In this document: positions 32,986 to 44,350 of the stretch, one piece after another | Position numbering within the stretch: the stretch's first letter is position 1 | Layout: every line of letters starts with the position of its first letter | DNA from: Przewalskia tangutica | Taxonomy: Eukaryota > Streptophyta > Magnoliopsida > Solanales > Solanaceae | DNA length: 64,000 nucleotides | Reading direction: 5' to 3' | Assembly: GCA_029844215.1 (NCBI GenBank) | Contig: CM056725.1 | Span: forward strand, 59,929,609-59,993,608 | Program-made: the position numbers and the translations under genes | Notes under the pieces: generated by a model | The model's database searches: none | What the model saw: only the letters and a program-made list of their open reading frames with translations | What the model was told of the DNA's origin: nothing

Positions 32986-35277
32986 CTTTTGTCACGACTC
33001 GAACCCGGGCCCGTGACTGGTGCCTTACCCGGGCACCCAAGTAGACATACATCAGAGTAACCAGCGGAATATAAAACAAGACATGAAACAATATGAAGTG
33101 AGAAACAGTTTTTCTGAGAAAAGTTGCCTTTCGGCATATATATACATAAACTTGAACAGTTACATCCCTTTTACAAACTCTGCCCACAACAGTACTACAG
33201 ACCTCTAAGAATGTTATAACAACAACGACGGGATAGGGCCCCGCCATACCCCTGAATGTAAGTACCTACAACAACAGGGGACTATACCAAAGATAAGCCT
33301 CCGGAGAAACGAAGCTTCCCAAAACGCTGAACTGTGATCCTAAGAGCGAGGATCGAGAATCGTGTACCTCTACCGCGGCATGAACGCAGCCCCGAAGGAA
33401 GTCGATAACAGTACCAAGTATGTGAAATCAAAAATCAGTAAATGAAATCATAATAGTCTATATAAAACAGAAGACATATATGATAACCAATTTACGACAA
33501 ACCATATGTAAGCAGTCATGTCAAGTCAGGGACTCACACCCTTAAAGTCATCACTCAAATATAACTATGGGTCTCATGCCCACAACCTGGAACTCTCGTA
33601 GCTCCGCATAGGTCCCCTGGACCCGCATGAGGCATCCTTCGCATCGGGGGGCAGCTTAACCCCCGGTATATCATGTCAAGAGGTGAGTGGTACAATACTA
33701 ACATAACGGCTTATCGTTAAATAACATAAGAACAATCAAGGGAAACCTCTTTACACAAACATCATAAGACACTAACATACGTAGCATCCTAACATGTTTA
33801 CTTATCAAACCAACAAGAAAGTATTACAAGACTATCACAAACCAACATAGTCAAGTTATTCACACAAGGTACTTTCTATTTTATGCCAACAAGTTCGGGT
33901 TTTTATCCCCGAAGTACTTCATACATTAATTCTTTAAAAACCAAGTACTCATTGCTCACGAATGAGGTTTCACACTTTTTAACAAAATTCATATCAAGTC
34001 AATTAAGTCAAGTCTCTTATCTTTTAAGATCAAGTCTCTTAACTTCTAAAATCAATAACCCATTCTTTTCCAAAAGTTCAAGTTGCATAATTTCAAATAC
34101 TCAAAGTCTCTTATTTTCAAAAGATTCATAGATCATAGTTTTAAACATTTAACAACGTAATCTCCTTTTTAAAACAATTTGAGTAACATATGCCTTATGT
34201 GTGAGTAGGTTATTCTTGTTTATAACAGTCTTATTAAAGCAGCCATGATCTAGGAAATGTAATACAATTTTGTCTTATCTTAGCTTCTATGCAGATGGAG
34301 GTTTCTACTGGTTTTAATAATACTTAATTAGTCAATACATTTTCCTTTATTAGCGCTGCAGTGGTTTGTTCGATACTTATTCTCATTTCCGCAATCAATA
34401 TAAGGCTTTCATAAACAATTAAGTAAACCGTTCCTTTTATCTCTCTTAAATCGTTATACCTAACTTCTCATAAAGCTAGTATAACTCTTAAGCTTTTAAA
34501 ATCAAGTATTACTCTTCTTTCAAAAAGGATTCTTAATTCTTTTGAAATACTTCAAGATTCTTATTATTTAAAACTCAAGTCAAAAGACATCGAAGTAAAA
34601 CCACGTTCAGTTAACATACGTACGTCTACCGTGCTATATATATATTCTTTTAAAATATCATGCTCAAGAGGATAGGAAGAATCACATACCTCCTCGGCGA
34701 AATCCACCTGCCAAGTCGAATATGTCGCGCGCAGAGTATCAACCTATAATAGTCAAATACGTCTATCAACGTCTAGACTACTCTGTAGAATATTCTAAGC
34801 AGAAGGTTCTTATTGCTACGGAAAATCGGGCACTTCCGTGCAGTCAAAATACACAAGTCTCATGTCTGATCCTATGTAATTACAGTTCAATTCTCTTCTC
34901 TTATACCATCCTTCTATACATCTTATACCCAATTCTAAACTTCTACAATATGTAATCTCCAATTACAATAGAAGGATAAGATTATTTACCTCGTTAAGCC
35001 CAAAATTATCCAAGTTTAAATGTCGATCCTGAACAACGTTTAGCTCCTAATCCGTGCGCTCCAATTCGCTCCAAAAAACCCTTAGAAGTTCTACACAACT
35101 TCTACTTAATACTTCAACCACTATGAAAAAATTTCCCTAGGGTTTCGTTTTGTGACTAAAGAAAGTATAGTAGTATTTCCGGGCTCTTAGTATTGAAATA
35201 ACTTTAGAATACTACAAGGTATTTGGGCTAAGGTATTTTGGAATTGTAACAATACTTGGAGAATACTTTTCTACCAA

Positions 35278-35293
35278 GGGGGGGGGGGGGGGG
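35278..35293 (+). repeat. G16 homopolymer in element D 5' LTR
   Basis: Sixteen consecutive G. The same site has five G in D's other LTR and ten G in C's 3' LTR, so it is length-unstable. Confidence 0.9.
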
Positions 35294-35450
35294 TATTTCA
35301 CGAGAACTATCAAGAGAGGGGGGGTACTTCGGCCGAGGGCCTTCTCAAGGGGGAGGGGTGGTTTGGACGAGAGCTTCAAGAGGGAGGGGGAAGGATTTTA
35401 AGACTTAGAATTTATTTAAGGGATGAAGAAATCCTTCAACTAAGGGGGGG

Positions 35451-35459
35451 TATTTATAG
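35451..35459 (-). promoter_or_regulatory. TATA box, element D 5' LTR
   Basis: CTATAAATA in sense. Confidence 0.6.
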
Positions 35460-35876
35460 GACTACCAAGGGCCAAGATTAAGGCAAGTGGAGGGCAAGTG
35501 GAGGGTGGGGATTTGGGCAAGTGTAACCTTATCCATCTACTCCAAAAATATCACAAAATATCCTACCTAACCTTGACCAATGTTCAAGGCCTTTTTCTTG
35601 ACAAAAACGTGCCAAACAATTGCCCACAATGCCGTCCACTTGAGGGTGACAAGTGTCGCCCTCTCGTTGGTCCAAAATATTTCATCTCTCGGAAAAATCC
35701 GCAAAAATAATAAATGTCGCAACCGTAATTTTCCCTTCGCAAGGTTCGGAAAACTTTTCGTCGGAAAACAAATCTTTTCGTTAGTTGTGCACAATTTCGT
35801 CCCTTATGCCTAATTAAGGCTTAAACTTTTGTACGTACGCCCTCACGTACATACTCTGGAAATACGGGGTCTAACA

Positions 35877-37079
35877 CATATGACCTTGGATAATGTGGTG
35901 TAGCCTATGGGTTGTTTGAGCATGTTATGCATAATGCTCATGGAAAAGCTTGGAATATTGCATAAGCTCACAAGTTCTTCACAACCATACTTGATCTTGA
36001 AGGCCATTATCATGTAAGGACGGTCTACTCTTAGTATTTGATTGTCCCTTCCATACTTATGTGTAGTTAATACCCATGAGCCAAACATAATCCAAGTCAA
36101 GTGTCTCTAATAGAACAAAGGCCCCATGATGAACAAGTCCCTACACGTAAGAATGGACTAGAGAGAGAAAATGACTTTTGGTCTTGAATTGGGTCGGGAT
36201 CCACATCGATTCCTCTTGCATCAGGTGCAATTTTAATTGATGGCTCCACGGTTGAAATATGGGCAGTAAGGAGTTTGAAATCTCGGATGATACGAGGACA
36301 AGATGGAACCAACTCATGATCTCGGGCAACACTTGTTGTTATTGAACCAATCTCAATTAGTTCTTACTTTGGATGGAGTAGTGTGAAGGCCCTCAGGTAA
36401 TGCCATATAACTCGTAAATGGTTGTAGCAATTTGCACATGAAACTCACATTAAATCTTGTAATGTTAAACACTACAATTGGCATCACAAACCATTGAGAT
36501 AAATCATGCTTGACAATGGAATCCAACTTCTTTTACTTCCTTCTTGGGTCCTTATGTGATGGTGTCCATCCTTCAAATCTTCCTCAGAGAACAACTGCAT
36601 TATATTCCCTCCACCCAAGAGATCTCTCAATCTTTACATAGGAATTGTGCACCTCATATTGAGGTTATCATCCTCTCGGTAATATACGTGCCAAATTTCT
36701 TTCGGTACTAAGAGTGTGGGTGTTATGTGGGGACTAAGGCACTTTCGGTCATGTTATTTTCCTTTCAATTCTCGTTCTTGAAATTCATGGTCTTGGTGAG
36801 TAGACAATGATATTTTTGAAAATAAATCAAGAGCAAGTTCACAATCTTTCATTGGTGGTGTTCCAGATGTAAGATCATTTGGGAGTTCCTTCGCATTGGC
36901 AATTTCTACAACCTCAAAAATGTTCTCCCATTCCTTGAAAATCTATGAATCAATATGGCTCCCCTTTTGGATTCTACTTATACCCTTGGTGAATCAAGTG
37001 GTAGGGCCTCGGACTCACGTTTCTTTGCACGTCGGATTTTCAAGTCTTTCACCTGACTAGGTGACATCGGCACGAGTCA
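35877..37079 (-). other. Interior of decayed element L, no domain recognised
   Basis: Unrelated to the LTRs on its left; D ends at 35876. It should hold pol downstream of the protease remnant, but I recognise no RT, RNase H or integrase motif on either strand, and the ORFs (35843-36100, 36097-36332) resemble nothing known to me. Confidence 0.4.
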
Positions 37080-37606
37080 AATTTTCTTATCATGTTTCAG
37101 AAAGGAATAAGTATTCCTTCCTTCATCATGTTATGCCTTCATGTCAAGTTGCCATGGTATCCCCAACAAAATATGACATTCATCCATAGGGAGGATGTCA
37201 CACCATATTTTATCTTCATATGTTCCAATCCGAAAGCTAACAAGAGTTTGTCTTATGATTCTTAGCTTTTTATCTTGGTTCACCCATTAGAGATTGTACG
37301 GGTTAGGATTATTGCGGGTGGGTAGTTTAAATTTTCCACGATGGAGGCCAAGTTGACACCACGTCTTCCATCAATAATCACATTGCACAATTTATATTTT
37401 ACTTTACATCGGGTGTAAAAGGGTTTATCCTTTTGAGTTTCCGCAAGTATTTCAAGTGAATCCTTTAACACATGTTGGAGTACTAAGTCTTCTTTCCTTG
37501 TGATGCTTTTCACACCCCTGGATTCAGCATTATTATGCATGGCATGTTCCACAAGTTGCTTTCTCATGGATTGCACTTGTTTGGTGATAATTTCGGATAG
37601 GACCAT
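37080..37606 (-). pseudogene. Protease-region remnant of element L
   Basis: The frame from Met at 37606 starts MVLSEIITKQVQ and about 60 residues later reads FYTRCKVK, then CNVIIDG. This is the layout of the aspartic protease domain of a plant Ty3/gypsy group whose active site lies in an IIDGGS context. Here the residues after DG are changed (IIDGRRGVN), so it should be inactive. Beyond the stop near 37280 other frames still give readable protease sequence (DECHILLGIPWQ near 37160). Only about 60 residues precede the protease, too few for Gag, so most of gag is deleted. Confidence 0.55.
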
Positions 37607-37661
37607 GATAAGTTCGTTACTTACTTATGCCATAGTGTTGTTACATGGGATGGGAATAATT

Positions 37662-37674
37662 GGATCTGATACCA
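37662..37674 (-). other. Probable primer binding site of element L
   Basis: TGGTATCAGATCC in sense, one mismatch from the tRNA-iMet site, about 3 nt beyond a CATATCA LTR end and 56 nt before the Met of the remnant. Confidence 0.55.
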
Positions 37675-37677
37675 ATA

Positions 37678-39313
37678 TGATATGACTATGGAGGGGGTGA
37701 TGTTGGGTAAGTGGTTCGGGTTGACTCGAAGTAGGATGTCAATATCGGGTTATCGGCTTCTTGGATTAATGGGACAGTGGTGTTCTTGAGGGTAATTTCG
37801 GGAGAATGAAGAGGGAAGGAGATTGAGGGGTTTTAGGAGGTTGTCCCGGGGGTGCTGTGGGAGGTTGTGATGGTCGGAATTTGGTGGTTAGGTTATGGCA
37901 GGTTGGTGGAACAAGATCGAGACAATGTAGTGCTCGAAAGGTCGTGTTAGGTATCTTACTTGGTGATGCTTGGCTTAGACGAGTGTTTGTGTGGTATTGA
38001 GGATGATGGTTTTTAGTGGAGGTGTTTATGAGATGTTGTATAAGGAAAAGGTGGTCGGTTTATGATGTATGGAGTGAGGGTTGGTTTCAAGTTGTAGGAT
38101 ACAAACTCAAGTAGGCGAATGAAGGATTTTGGTTAAGTGTTGATTTTGTTGTTTTGGGGGAATGAATGATATGCCCAAGGATAGAGGAACGGGGAGTCAA
38201 TTTCCAGAACCGACACCAAGGATTGTGTGATCAGTACCACAAAACAAGAGCGGGGTTTCCTAGACGCATTGTCCGTAAACTACCCAAGTGAGGCACATTT
38301 ATGCCCTTTTAGTACCCAAGGCTTAGAATAAGTGTCCACACAAGTTCCAACCTTCGTTTACCACCAAGGGGGTTCCTTAAGCTTGGGTATAGATTAGGTT
38401 ACACAAGTCCTAATAAATACTTAAACCCAAGGAAGGGTCATCCACATAAGGATCAGATAAGTTCCAACTCACAAGTTGAAGACTTAGATTTTATATTAAA
38501 ATTAACTCAAGCATGAACTTTACATTCATCCTAAGGTTCCTATTTATAGCAGTACATGAATTATTCTAGAAGACGAACTAAAAGACACAAACTCTAGCTA
38601 TAACCTTTCGACCAACTAGGGACAAATGGAAAAGGGTTCGGGTTTTCTTCGTTCAAGGGTGTTCTCGGCCTTGGTGTGAATAATGGGAAATGGTTTGGTT
38701 TTACTTGGAGACAAGGATGAACTCCAACTCCTTCATACCTCTTTGTGGTGTCCAAGTCGAAGAATGGGCTTCTCAAAGATCTCATCTTGTTGGAATGGAT
38801 TTGGAAGCTTCAATTATTTGTACTTAGTTGACAAACCATTTTGGCCAACCTCTTCATCTCCCCTTGGATGATTTTGAAGAGTTTAATATAGCCAAATTCA
38901 TGAACTAGTTGGTTCATGAATTGTCTTCTTGGAAGCCTTAACTTCTAGATTATTCTTGTCCTTGTCCTTCTTACATTATTCTCGGCATTGTCTACTTGTA
39001 GGATGAACTTTCAGCCTTGTCACCTTATTACATGGTTCATTAAATGTGTCATAATAAGAACTAAAATCTAAGTTAATACTAAAGGAAAACTACAAACTAA
39101 AAGGAATGCATCGTCTCGACAAAAAACCAACAAGAAAGCCGAAAATACAATGTCTTCTTGATCCTTCACATAACAACTTCAATTCCATTAAATTTTCCAT
39201 GCCATATTAGGCATGTAAGTGTAGGGTGACAGGTCACCATTGACATTCTTAGTAAAGCTCTTCTCGACTCATGTTGAGAGTTCAAGTTCGTGGGCTTTCT
39301 TTCATCACCAACA
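37678..39313 (-). repeat. Probable LTR of element L
   Basis: Bounded by the primer site on the left. In sense it would start TGTTGGTGATG (39313) and end CATATCA (37678), i.e. TG...CA. A clear TATA box lies at 38541-38549. No partner LTR is in the window, so the ends are uncertain; an alternative end at 38224 (CACACA) was considered. No gene; ORFs such as 38594-38785 are chance. Confidence 0.45.
38541..38549 (-). promoter_or_regulatory. TATA box in element L LTR
   Basis: GCTATAAATAGG in sense. Confidence 0.55.
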
Positions 39314-39314
39314 T

Positions 39315-39620
39315 TGTCACGACACAAATCACAAGCGTCACGGTGGCACCTACACAATCTCACCAGTAGGCGAACAAAATTCCCAAAGCAAAATTTTCAA
39401 ATGTTTAAAAAAATGCGGAAGAAACTCATGTTACAATCGTGAAATATTTTATTAAATCAAAGAACAATGAATTTGTAAAACAATCTTTCATTCCCAGAAC
39501 CTAGTCTGACTTCTACAAGGACTCTAAGATACAATTTCTGAATGCGGGAATACAATATTGTCCGAATGAAGGAAAAAATTTAAAAAGATAAAAACCAAGG
39601 CCACTGGATAAGATAGTCTG
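39315..39620 (-). repeat. LTR-like sequence G, part 1
   Basis: Starts TGTCACGACACAAATCAC, a typical sense-end of a gypsy LTR read on the minus strand, but from a family unlike the others here. It also has the CTACAAGGACTCTAAG word. Interrupted by solo LTR F and continues at 44351. Confidence 0.5.
39616..39620. repeat. Target-site duplication GTCTG of solo LTR F (partner 44346-44350)
   Basis: GTCTG flanks TGTTACACCTCG on the left and GGGGCGTGACA on the right. Confidence 0.93.
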
Positions 39621-39902
39621 TGTTACACCTCGTAATACCAGAGCTACTAATTGAGAACGTGATTAAGGATTTAAGATTTGAATTTTGGAAGGAAAGAATA
39701 ATTACATTTTCTTAAGGAAAATTTCGGAAAAAAATGTGACGACGGAAAAATTATTAACTTGGAGTATAATACTTCTAATTGGATTTATGGACTTAGTATT
39801 GGATTATAAGGTGTTGGAATTGATAATATGGGGTCCGCCGAGAATTTCACAATTTCGCGGGGACCTTCGAAAAATTATAATATTTTGGACCAATCGGAGG
39901 AC

Positions 39903-39912
39903 GACACGTGGC
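39903..39912 (+). promoter_or_regulatory. G-box in solo LTR F
   Basis: GACACGTGGC, preceded by GGACCAATCGGAGGAC, which contains a CCAAT box. Confidence 0.55.
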
Positions 39913-41298
39913 ACCCCTCCACTTGTCTTGCTAAGATGAAAACAAATTAGATATTTTGAGAGATGACAAGTGGACATGGGTCCCACTCCACTTGGCTATA
40001 CATATCCAAGTCTTGCAAGACTTGGATCACTTTACACTTAGACCAAAAAATAAGCTCTCATCTTCTCCCCTTTAGCTCCATAATTTCGAGAGCCCCTTGG
40101 CTAAGAACAACCATTGTTGATCAATTTATTTCTCCAAGATTAAGCCCTTAAACCAAGTGCTAAGCCTAGATTAATAATCTACACGTTTTTACTTGTCTTG
40201 GCCGAAAGTTGATGCCAAAACCCTAGGGGTTCCGTCGACTTTTTGGAAGTGAGATTCAAAGAGAAGTTGCTCCTAAGGTTGTAGGGGGTACATATATGTG
40301 ATTGGAACTTGAATAAGTGGAGCGAAAGCAGCTAACGCACCAATAAAGACCGGACTGTTTTGGGGCATTTTTGGGCAAAACAATGAGGTAAAAGTCCTTC
40401 TTCTTTTAAAGTAATTGAATATTACTTATTGTTATTATGTATGGATGAACTTGTGTTAGAAAAGAATGAAAAATAAAAAGTGTTTGAGCCATTTTTGGGG
40501 CTAAAACCGATTTGGGACAGATTTGGTGCAAATGGAATTCGTTGGTTATTGTCGTTGTTATCTTCACCTATTGCATGTTATAATGGATTAATATTGTTGT
40601 TAATAAGTTGTTATAACTTATGTAGAAGTTTTGGAACTCGAATTGGAATAAAATGGATTAAGGAACGAGTTATCGGGTTGTAGTTGTTGTGGTCGAAACG
40701 CCCAAAATCATTGACGTTGTTGTGTCGTTTAGTGGACTGTTTTGAGGTATTAAATGCTGGAAATTTAGTTGTTGTTATGCATGTTTAAGTGTAGTAGTTG
40801 CTAATGAAAGTCCTAAGGGAATAAGGGAGTGTAAAAGCGTTAAAAGGCCTCACATTTTACCCTCGTTATGGTTGGATTGCGGACTGTTTTTATGGGCTGA
40901 TTTGTGGACTGTTTTGTATAACTGTGGGGCAGAATTTTACATGTCCAGTTAGGCGTGTAATCCCCTTTGGCTAACTGTTGGTTGTGCCTTAAATGTGGCT
41001 TGTTGGTTGATGAATATGGGCCTTGGAAAATGTGGAAAAGTACGTAGAAACAAAGGAAGTGCTGCCCAATTTTCCGTAGAATTAGAGGGCCATTATTTGG
41101 TATAAGTCCTACACTTGATAGCTTGTAGTTGATAGAAGTGCTATTGTCATGTTAGGTTGAAGTACTACATGTAGCACATTCTACTTGGCTTGTGGAATAG
41201 CCAATAAGGTTGAAGTACATCGGAGCGTATTGCTACTTGTCGTTTGGGTTAGTCGCCAACGAGGTATGTGAACTTCTTCCTTCCTTTGACATGATTAT

Positions 41299-41370
41299 TT
41301 GGTAAGTCTATGTGACTAAATTTTAGTAAGTCTATGTGACTTGATTTGGTAAGTCTATGCGACTTAATTC
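41299..41370 (+). repeat. Short ~24-bp tandem repeat
   Basis: Three copies of a unit containing TAAGTCTATGTGACT, the last with GCGACT. It looks like a precursor of the sub-units in the 89-bp array. Confidence 0.7.
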
Positions 41371-41466
41371 ATTTGAAGTAAGTAAGTCGATTTTGGAAAT
41401 ATATGAGTCTTGATTATGAAAGTATGAGTGGCTTAGTCAAAATTGTATAAGTTACGTGAAGTACTT

Positions 41467-42979
41467 TAAAGTTAAAAGATTTGATTTAAAGTTATGAGAC
41501 TTGATTTCTTTACAAGTTATGAGACTTTATTTTTCAAGATACGAGACTTGATTTCTAAAGTTAAAAAATTTGATTTAAAGTTATGAGACTTGATTTCTTT
41601 ACAAGTTATGAGACTTTATTTTTCAAGATATGAGACTTGATTTCTAAAGTTAAGAGATTTGATTTAAAGTTATGTGACTTGATTTCTTTACAAGTTATGA
41701 GACTTTATTTTTCAAGATATGAGACTTGATTTCTAAAGTTAAAAGATTTGATTTAAAGTTATGAGACTTGATTTCTTTACAAGTTATGAGACTTTATTTT
41801 TCAAGATATGAGACTTGATTTCTAAAGTTAAGAGATTTGATTTAAAGTTATGAGACTTGATTTCTTTACAAGTTATGAGACTTTATTTTTCAAGATTTGA
41901 GACTTGATTTCTAAAGTTAAAAGATTTGATTTAAAGTTATGAGACTTGATTTCTTTACAAGTTATGAGACTTTATTTTTCAAGATATGAGACTTGATTTC
42001 TAAAGTTAAGAGATTTGATTTAAAGTTATGTGACTTGATTTCTTTACAAGTTATGAGACTTTATTTTTCAAGATATGAGACTTGATTTCTAAAGTTAAGA
42101 GATTTGATTTAAAGTTATGAGACTTGATTTCTTTACAAGTTATGAGACTTTATTTTTCAAGATATGAGACTTGATTTCTAAAGTTAAGAGATTTGATTTA
42201 AAGTTATGAGACTTGATTTCTTTACAAGTTATGAGACTTTATTTTTCAAGATATGAGACTTGATTTCTAAAGTTAAGAGATTTGATTTAAAGTTATGTGA
42301 CTTGATTTCTTTACAAGTTATGAGACTTTATTTTTCAAGATACGAGACTTGATTTCTAAAGTTAAAAGATTTGATTTAAAGTTATGAGACTTGATTTCTT
42401 TACAAGTTATGAGACTTTATTTTTCAAGATATGAGACTTGATTTCTAAAGTTAAGAGATTTGATTTAAAGTTATGAGACTTGATTTCTTTACAAGTTATG
42501 AGACTTTATTTTTCAAGATATGAGACTTGATTTCTAAAGTTAAGAGATTTGATTTAAAGTTATGTGACTTGATTTCTTTACAAGTTATGAGACTTTATTT
42601 TTCAAGATATGAGACTTGATTTCTAAAGTTAAAAGATTTGATTTAAAGTTATGAGACTTGATTTCTTTACAAGTTATGAGACTTTATTTTTCAAGATATG
42701 AGACTTGATTTCTAAAGTTAAGAGATTTGATTTAAAGTTATGAGACTTGATTTCTTTACAAGTTATGAGACTTTATTTTTCAAGATATGAGACTTGATTT
42801 CTAAAGTTAAGAGATTTGATTTAAAGTTATGAGACTTGATTTCTTTACAAGTTATGAGACTTTATTTTTCAAGATATGGGACTTGATTTCTAAAGTTAAG
42901 AGATTTGATTTAAAGTTATGAGACTTGATTTCTTTACAAGTTATGAGACTTTATTTTTCAAGATATGGGTTACTTGATT
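41467..42979 (+). repeat. Tandem array, 17 x 89 bp, inside solo LTR F
   Basis: GACTTTATTTTTCAAG recurs every 89 bp from 41523 to 42947, giving 17 copies with very few differences. Each unit is itself four ~21-26 bp variants of an AAGTTATGAGACTTGATTT-type motif. The variant TATGTGACT (instead of TATGAGACT) appears at 41671, 42027, 42294 and 42561, i.e. 4, 3 and 3 units apart, hinting at higher-order duplication. It is about 80% A+T by eye and codes for nothing. Confidence 0.97.
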
Positions 42980-43250
42980 TACTTCTAAAGTTAAGAGGCT
43001 TGATTTCGAAAGAGTATGTGACTTGAGTTTTAAAAGTATACGTTTATTGATTTAAAGAGGGAGTTTTATGATTCTTTTTAAGTATGTATGTACGTAGTAC
43101 TTTTGGGTTTAGTTTCCCCAATGTGATAAGAAATAAAAGTTCCTTAAGTTCTCTAAAATGAAAGGTTGTTATAATAGCTTTATGGGAAGTTGTTGTAACG
43201 ACTTAAGAAGAAGTGAAATATGGTTTAAAAATGTTATGTAAGGAAAATCA

Positions 43251-43690
43251 CACCGAGCCTACAAATAGGCCGGATTATGTTATGAGATACACCGAGCCTA
43301 CACATAAGCCGGATTATGTTATGAGATACACCGAGCCTACACATAGGCCGGATTACGCCATATTACCCCGAGCCTACACATAGGCCGGGTTACGTCATCT
43401 TACACCGAGCCCCACAGGCGGGCCAAATTATGCTACATGATTCCACAGTACACCGAGCCCCACAGGCGGGCCGGATTATGCTACATGATTCCACAGTACA
43501 CCGAGCCCCACAGGCGGGCCGGATTATGCTACATGATTCCACAGTACACCGAGCCCCACAGGCGGGCCGAATTATGCCACATGATTCATCAGTACACCGT
43601 GTCCCGCAAATGGGCCGGATTACGTTATCACGTATGGATAATCAAAGTAAGCTCCCAAATAAGAAGTCCCTCCATAAAGGGCCGGATTAT
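43251..43690 (+). repeat. Second tandem array in LTR F (39-bp then 48-bp units)
   Basis: CACCGAGCCTAC units at 43251, 43290 and 43329 are 39 bp apart. They grade into 48-bp units with CCCCACAGGCGGGCC at about 43411, 43459, 43507 and 43555. The ORFs at 43430-43727 with repeated HRAPQAGRIM are artefacts of this repeat. Confidence 0.93.
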
Positions 43691-44350
43691 GTTATGTAAG
43701 ATATGTAAGTTATGTGGAAAAACTTGATCGAATTCTTAAGTATGTATGTATGAATATGATGTTAATTCTTATTGAAAGAAAGAAAATAATGATTAATGTA
43801 CGATTGATTTCATGAGTTAAAATTAGACGGTAGGATCTGGTATTTTAATTTTTATACTTGCCCCTGTCATTCTTTTGTACAGTTATGATCTTGTTTAATG
43901 TACTTTATTTCCGTTCCATACTTAGTACTTGTTGTACTGACCCTCTTAGGGGGGCTGCGTTCATGTCCGCAGGTCTAGGTACACAGTTGTGGATCTGCGA
44001 GCTTAGGATCCTTGTTCAGCATTTTGAGATGGCTCCAAGTTCCGGAGTTTGTCATTATGGGTAGGTATATTCAGGGGTACGGCGGGGCCTTGTCCCGTCA
44101 TAGTTGTTGTCACCTTCTTAGAGGTCTGATTCATATGTGGGCTGGACTGATGTAAGTTGTATTTACATTGTTGTACAGCGTAGACCCTTTCAGGTGATTT
44201 ATATTTATACGGAAGCCTTTCCGGCTTTGCCTTTGTTTTAAGAAAAATGAGTGTTATTTATCTTCCGCGGTTTATTTATGTTGTATGGGTAGAAGGGTGA
44301 CCAGGTAGGGGCACCAGTCACGGGCCCGGGATTTGGGGCGTGACAGTCTG

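Larger units (their letters stand above)
32990..35876 (-). repeat. Element D 5' LTR (2887 bp)
   Basis: TGTCACGACTCGAACCC to GGGGTCTAACA on the plus strand. About 0.4 kb shorter than the C LTR because the stretch corresponding to roughly 29010-29395 is missing at 33578. Contains a perfect GATCCT/AGGATC hairpin (33336-33354), a 16-G run (35278-35293) and a TATA box. The 124-residue ORF at 32873-33247 runs across the LTR/leader border and is chance. Confidence 0.92.
39621..44345 (+). mobile_element. Solo LTR F (4725 bp)
   Basis: A single LTR, TGTTACACCTCG to GGGGCGTGACA, with a perfect 5-bp TSD and no interior, so it is the product of LTR-LTR recombination. It shares the U3 G-box (39903-39912, GACACGTGGC), the splice-donor match (GT at 40388), the GGAAGTGCTGCCC core block (near 41055), and the GGCGGGG/CCCGTC hairpin near 44080 with the other LTRs. 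Its unusual length comes from two tandem arrays (41467-42979 and 43251-43690). A weak TATA candidate (CTATACATA) lies at 39996-40004. ORFs within are chance. Confidence 0.93.

Noticed and set aside
32873..33247. 124-residue hydrophobic minus-strand ORF as a membrane protein
   Set aside because: It spans the leader, primer site and LTR end of element D; the equivalent region in C is not open.
38205..38224. Alternative LTR end of element L at CACACA with TTGGTGTCGGTTCTGG as primer site
   Set aside because: The tRNA-iMet match at 37662-37674 next to CATATCA is a better-known arrangement; the alternative cannot be excluded.
35843..38900. Host gene exons between elements D and G
   Set aside because: The stretch contains a protease-like remnant, a primer-site match and an LTR-like TATA box; no splice-linked coding exons could be assembled.
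41467..42979. CRISPR-like regular repeats
   Set aside because: There are no unique spacers; it is a head-to-tail tandem array inside a plant LTR with a TSD, and no cas genes are present.
43430..43727. ORFs with repeated HRAPQAGRIM or HRRAGLCYM peptides as a repeat protein
   Set aside because: They come from the 48-bp DNA repeat, exist in more than one frame, and lie inside a solo LTR.
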